64,000 nucleotides of DNA from JAICXG01 sp036494545 (GTDB taxonomy: Bacteria; Verrucomicrobiota; Verrucomicrobiia; Chthoniobacterales; UBA10450). The position numbers were made by a program, and so were the translations under genes. Location of the stretch: positions 1-64,000 of the forward strand of contig DASXOB010000025.1 of the NCBI GenBank assembly GCA_036494545.1, in the 5' to 3' direction. Below the pieces are notes generated by a model. That model saw nothing but the letters and a program-made list of their open reading frames with translations. It did not search any database and was not told the origin of the DNA. Of the stretch, positions 63,386 through 64,000 are shown piece by piece (position 1 is the stretch's first letter; every line of letters begins with the position of its first letter).

Positions 63386-63964
63386 ATGACCTCTTCCGAA
63401 GTCCTTGAGTCGTTAGGTTCTCTTTTCGGCACCCGGATCAAAGGGCGAACTGAATTCCGTGGCGAGACCACAATCGTGATCGAGCGCTGCGACCTTCGCG
63501 AGGTGGCTAATTTTTGCCGGGACGACCTTTCCTTCGATTACCTGCTCGACATCACAAGCGTGGATAACTTCGGCAATGAACCGCGTTTCGAGGTCGTTTA
63601 TGAGCTTTACTCGATGAGCCTCGGAGTTCATCTGCGCCTCAAGCTCAGCCTCTCAGAAGACGATCCAACGGTGGACACCATCTCCGACATTTGGCCCACC
63701 GCAAACTGGCATGAGCGCGAGATTTGGGACATGATGGGCCTGCGCTTCAACGGCCATCCCGACCTGCGCCGTATCCTCATGTGGGAGGGCTATCCTTATT
63801 TTCCCTTAAGAAAGGAGTTTCCTCTGGCGGGGCAGCCAAGTGAAATGCCCGATGTCGGCTTCACCTCCATCGCTCCCATGGAAGGCGGACCGTTTGTTAC
63901 CCAGCCTGGCACCGCGACTGCGAAAGATCGCGAACCACGTTCGCGAGGCGGGGAGATTCTCTAG
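63386..63964 (+). CDS. nuoC: NADH-quinone oxidoreductase subunit C
   Basis: 192 residues from ATG 63386. Signature HEREIWDMMGLRFNGHPDLRR identifies the 30-kDa complex I subunit; it is separate from NuoD. 25 nt from the nuoB stop, so same operon. Confidence 0.95.
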   Translation: MTSSEVLESLGSLFGTRIKGRTEFRGETTIVIERCDLREVANFCRDDLSFDYLLDITSVDNFGNEPRFEVVYELYSMSLGVHLRLKLSLSEDDPTVDTISDIWPTANWHEREIWDMMGLRFNGHPDLRRILMWEGYPYFPLRKEFPLAGQPSEMPDVGFTSIAPMEGGPFVTQPGTATAKDREPRSRGGEIL

Positions 63965-63987
63965 GCAGATTCGGTCGTAACGAGCGA

Positions 63988-64000
63988 ATGCCCTTAATTA
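63988..64000 (+). CDS. Possible start of next complex I gene (nuoD expected)
   Basis: ATG at 63988 begins a frame that runs off the window after four codons. Only its position 23 nt behind nuoC supports it. Confidence 0.3.

Noticed and set aside
1..64000. CRISPR arrays, insertion sequences or prophage genes
   Set aside because: No regularly spaced direct repeats with unique spacers, no transposase/integrase and no phage structural genes were seen.

Overview
The window (64 kb, GC-rich) reads as chromosomal DNA of a free-living, aerobic Gram-negative bacterium, most like a soil verrucomicrobium. This is inferred from the protein style: a very large secreted BNR-repeat protein with a dockerin-like tail, FG-GAP/VCBS proteins, a cupredoxin fused to repeated secreted modules, a poly-HAMP hybrid kinase, CHASE3/PAS hybrid kinases and TolB/TPR membrane proteins. 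No phage, transposase, plasmid or CRISPR genes were seen.

Layout. 1-5.4 kb: an FG-GAP protein running off the left end, a small His/Cys membrane protein and the BNR/dockerin protein, all on the minus strand; copies of a 31-32 nt repeat lie on both sides of the BNR gene. 6.1-14.6 kb: two hybrid histidine kinases 3 nt apart, the first with eleven exact-period HAMP-type repeats. 14.8-25.6 kb: housekeeping genes (nadK-tlyA; CPBP protease-comF-accD-folC; FTR1-like permease; cupredoxin protein; metG; TMEM175-like channel). 25.7-29.6 kb: a second FG-GAP protein, an SDR pseudogene with three frameshifts, purB, and a small gene with a strong terminator. 29.8-34.2 kb: DedA, ABC exporter, acyltransferase, glycosyltransferase. 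34.7-40.8 kb: an HtrA-like protease followed by a paralogue with a destroyed catalytic triad, a HAD phosphatase, a D,D-carboxypeptidase, a lipoprotein and a DUF2062 protein. 40.8-45.0 kb: DUF72 protein, tRNA-Asn, initiator tRNA-Met, and an SDR-HtrA-thioredoxin operon beside a TetR gene with a palindromic operator. 45.2-51.3 kb: hsp20-lon, dinB, a TolB/TPR protein. 51.4-56.8 kb: an amidohydrolase and a leucine/isovalerate degradation group (enoyl-CoA hydratase, HMG-CoA lyase, acyl-CoA carboxylase beta subunit). 57-64 kb: manC-ruvX-truA, a CHASE3/PAS hybrid kinase, and the start of a complex I operon (nuoB, nuoC).

The most striking signal is not a gene. The 9-mer GCCTAACGA (or its complement TCGTTAGGC) occurs at least 39 times exactly, against about 0.5 expected by chance. 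It is almost equally split between strands and spaced about 1.3 kb apart from 12.7 kb onward. About one third of copies are intergenic or overlap stop codons. Inside genes it is read mainly as Ser-Leu-Gly or Pro-Asn-Asp/Glu. Eighteen copies on one strand orientation or the other would be hard to explain by polarity signals. The pattern resembles the DNA-uptake sequences of Neisseria and Haemophilus, which I do not know to have been described in this kind of organism; a competence-type gene (comF) is present in the window.
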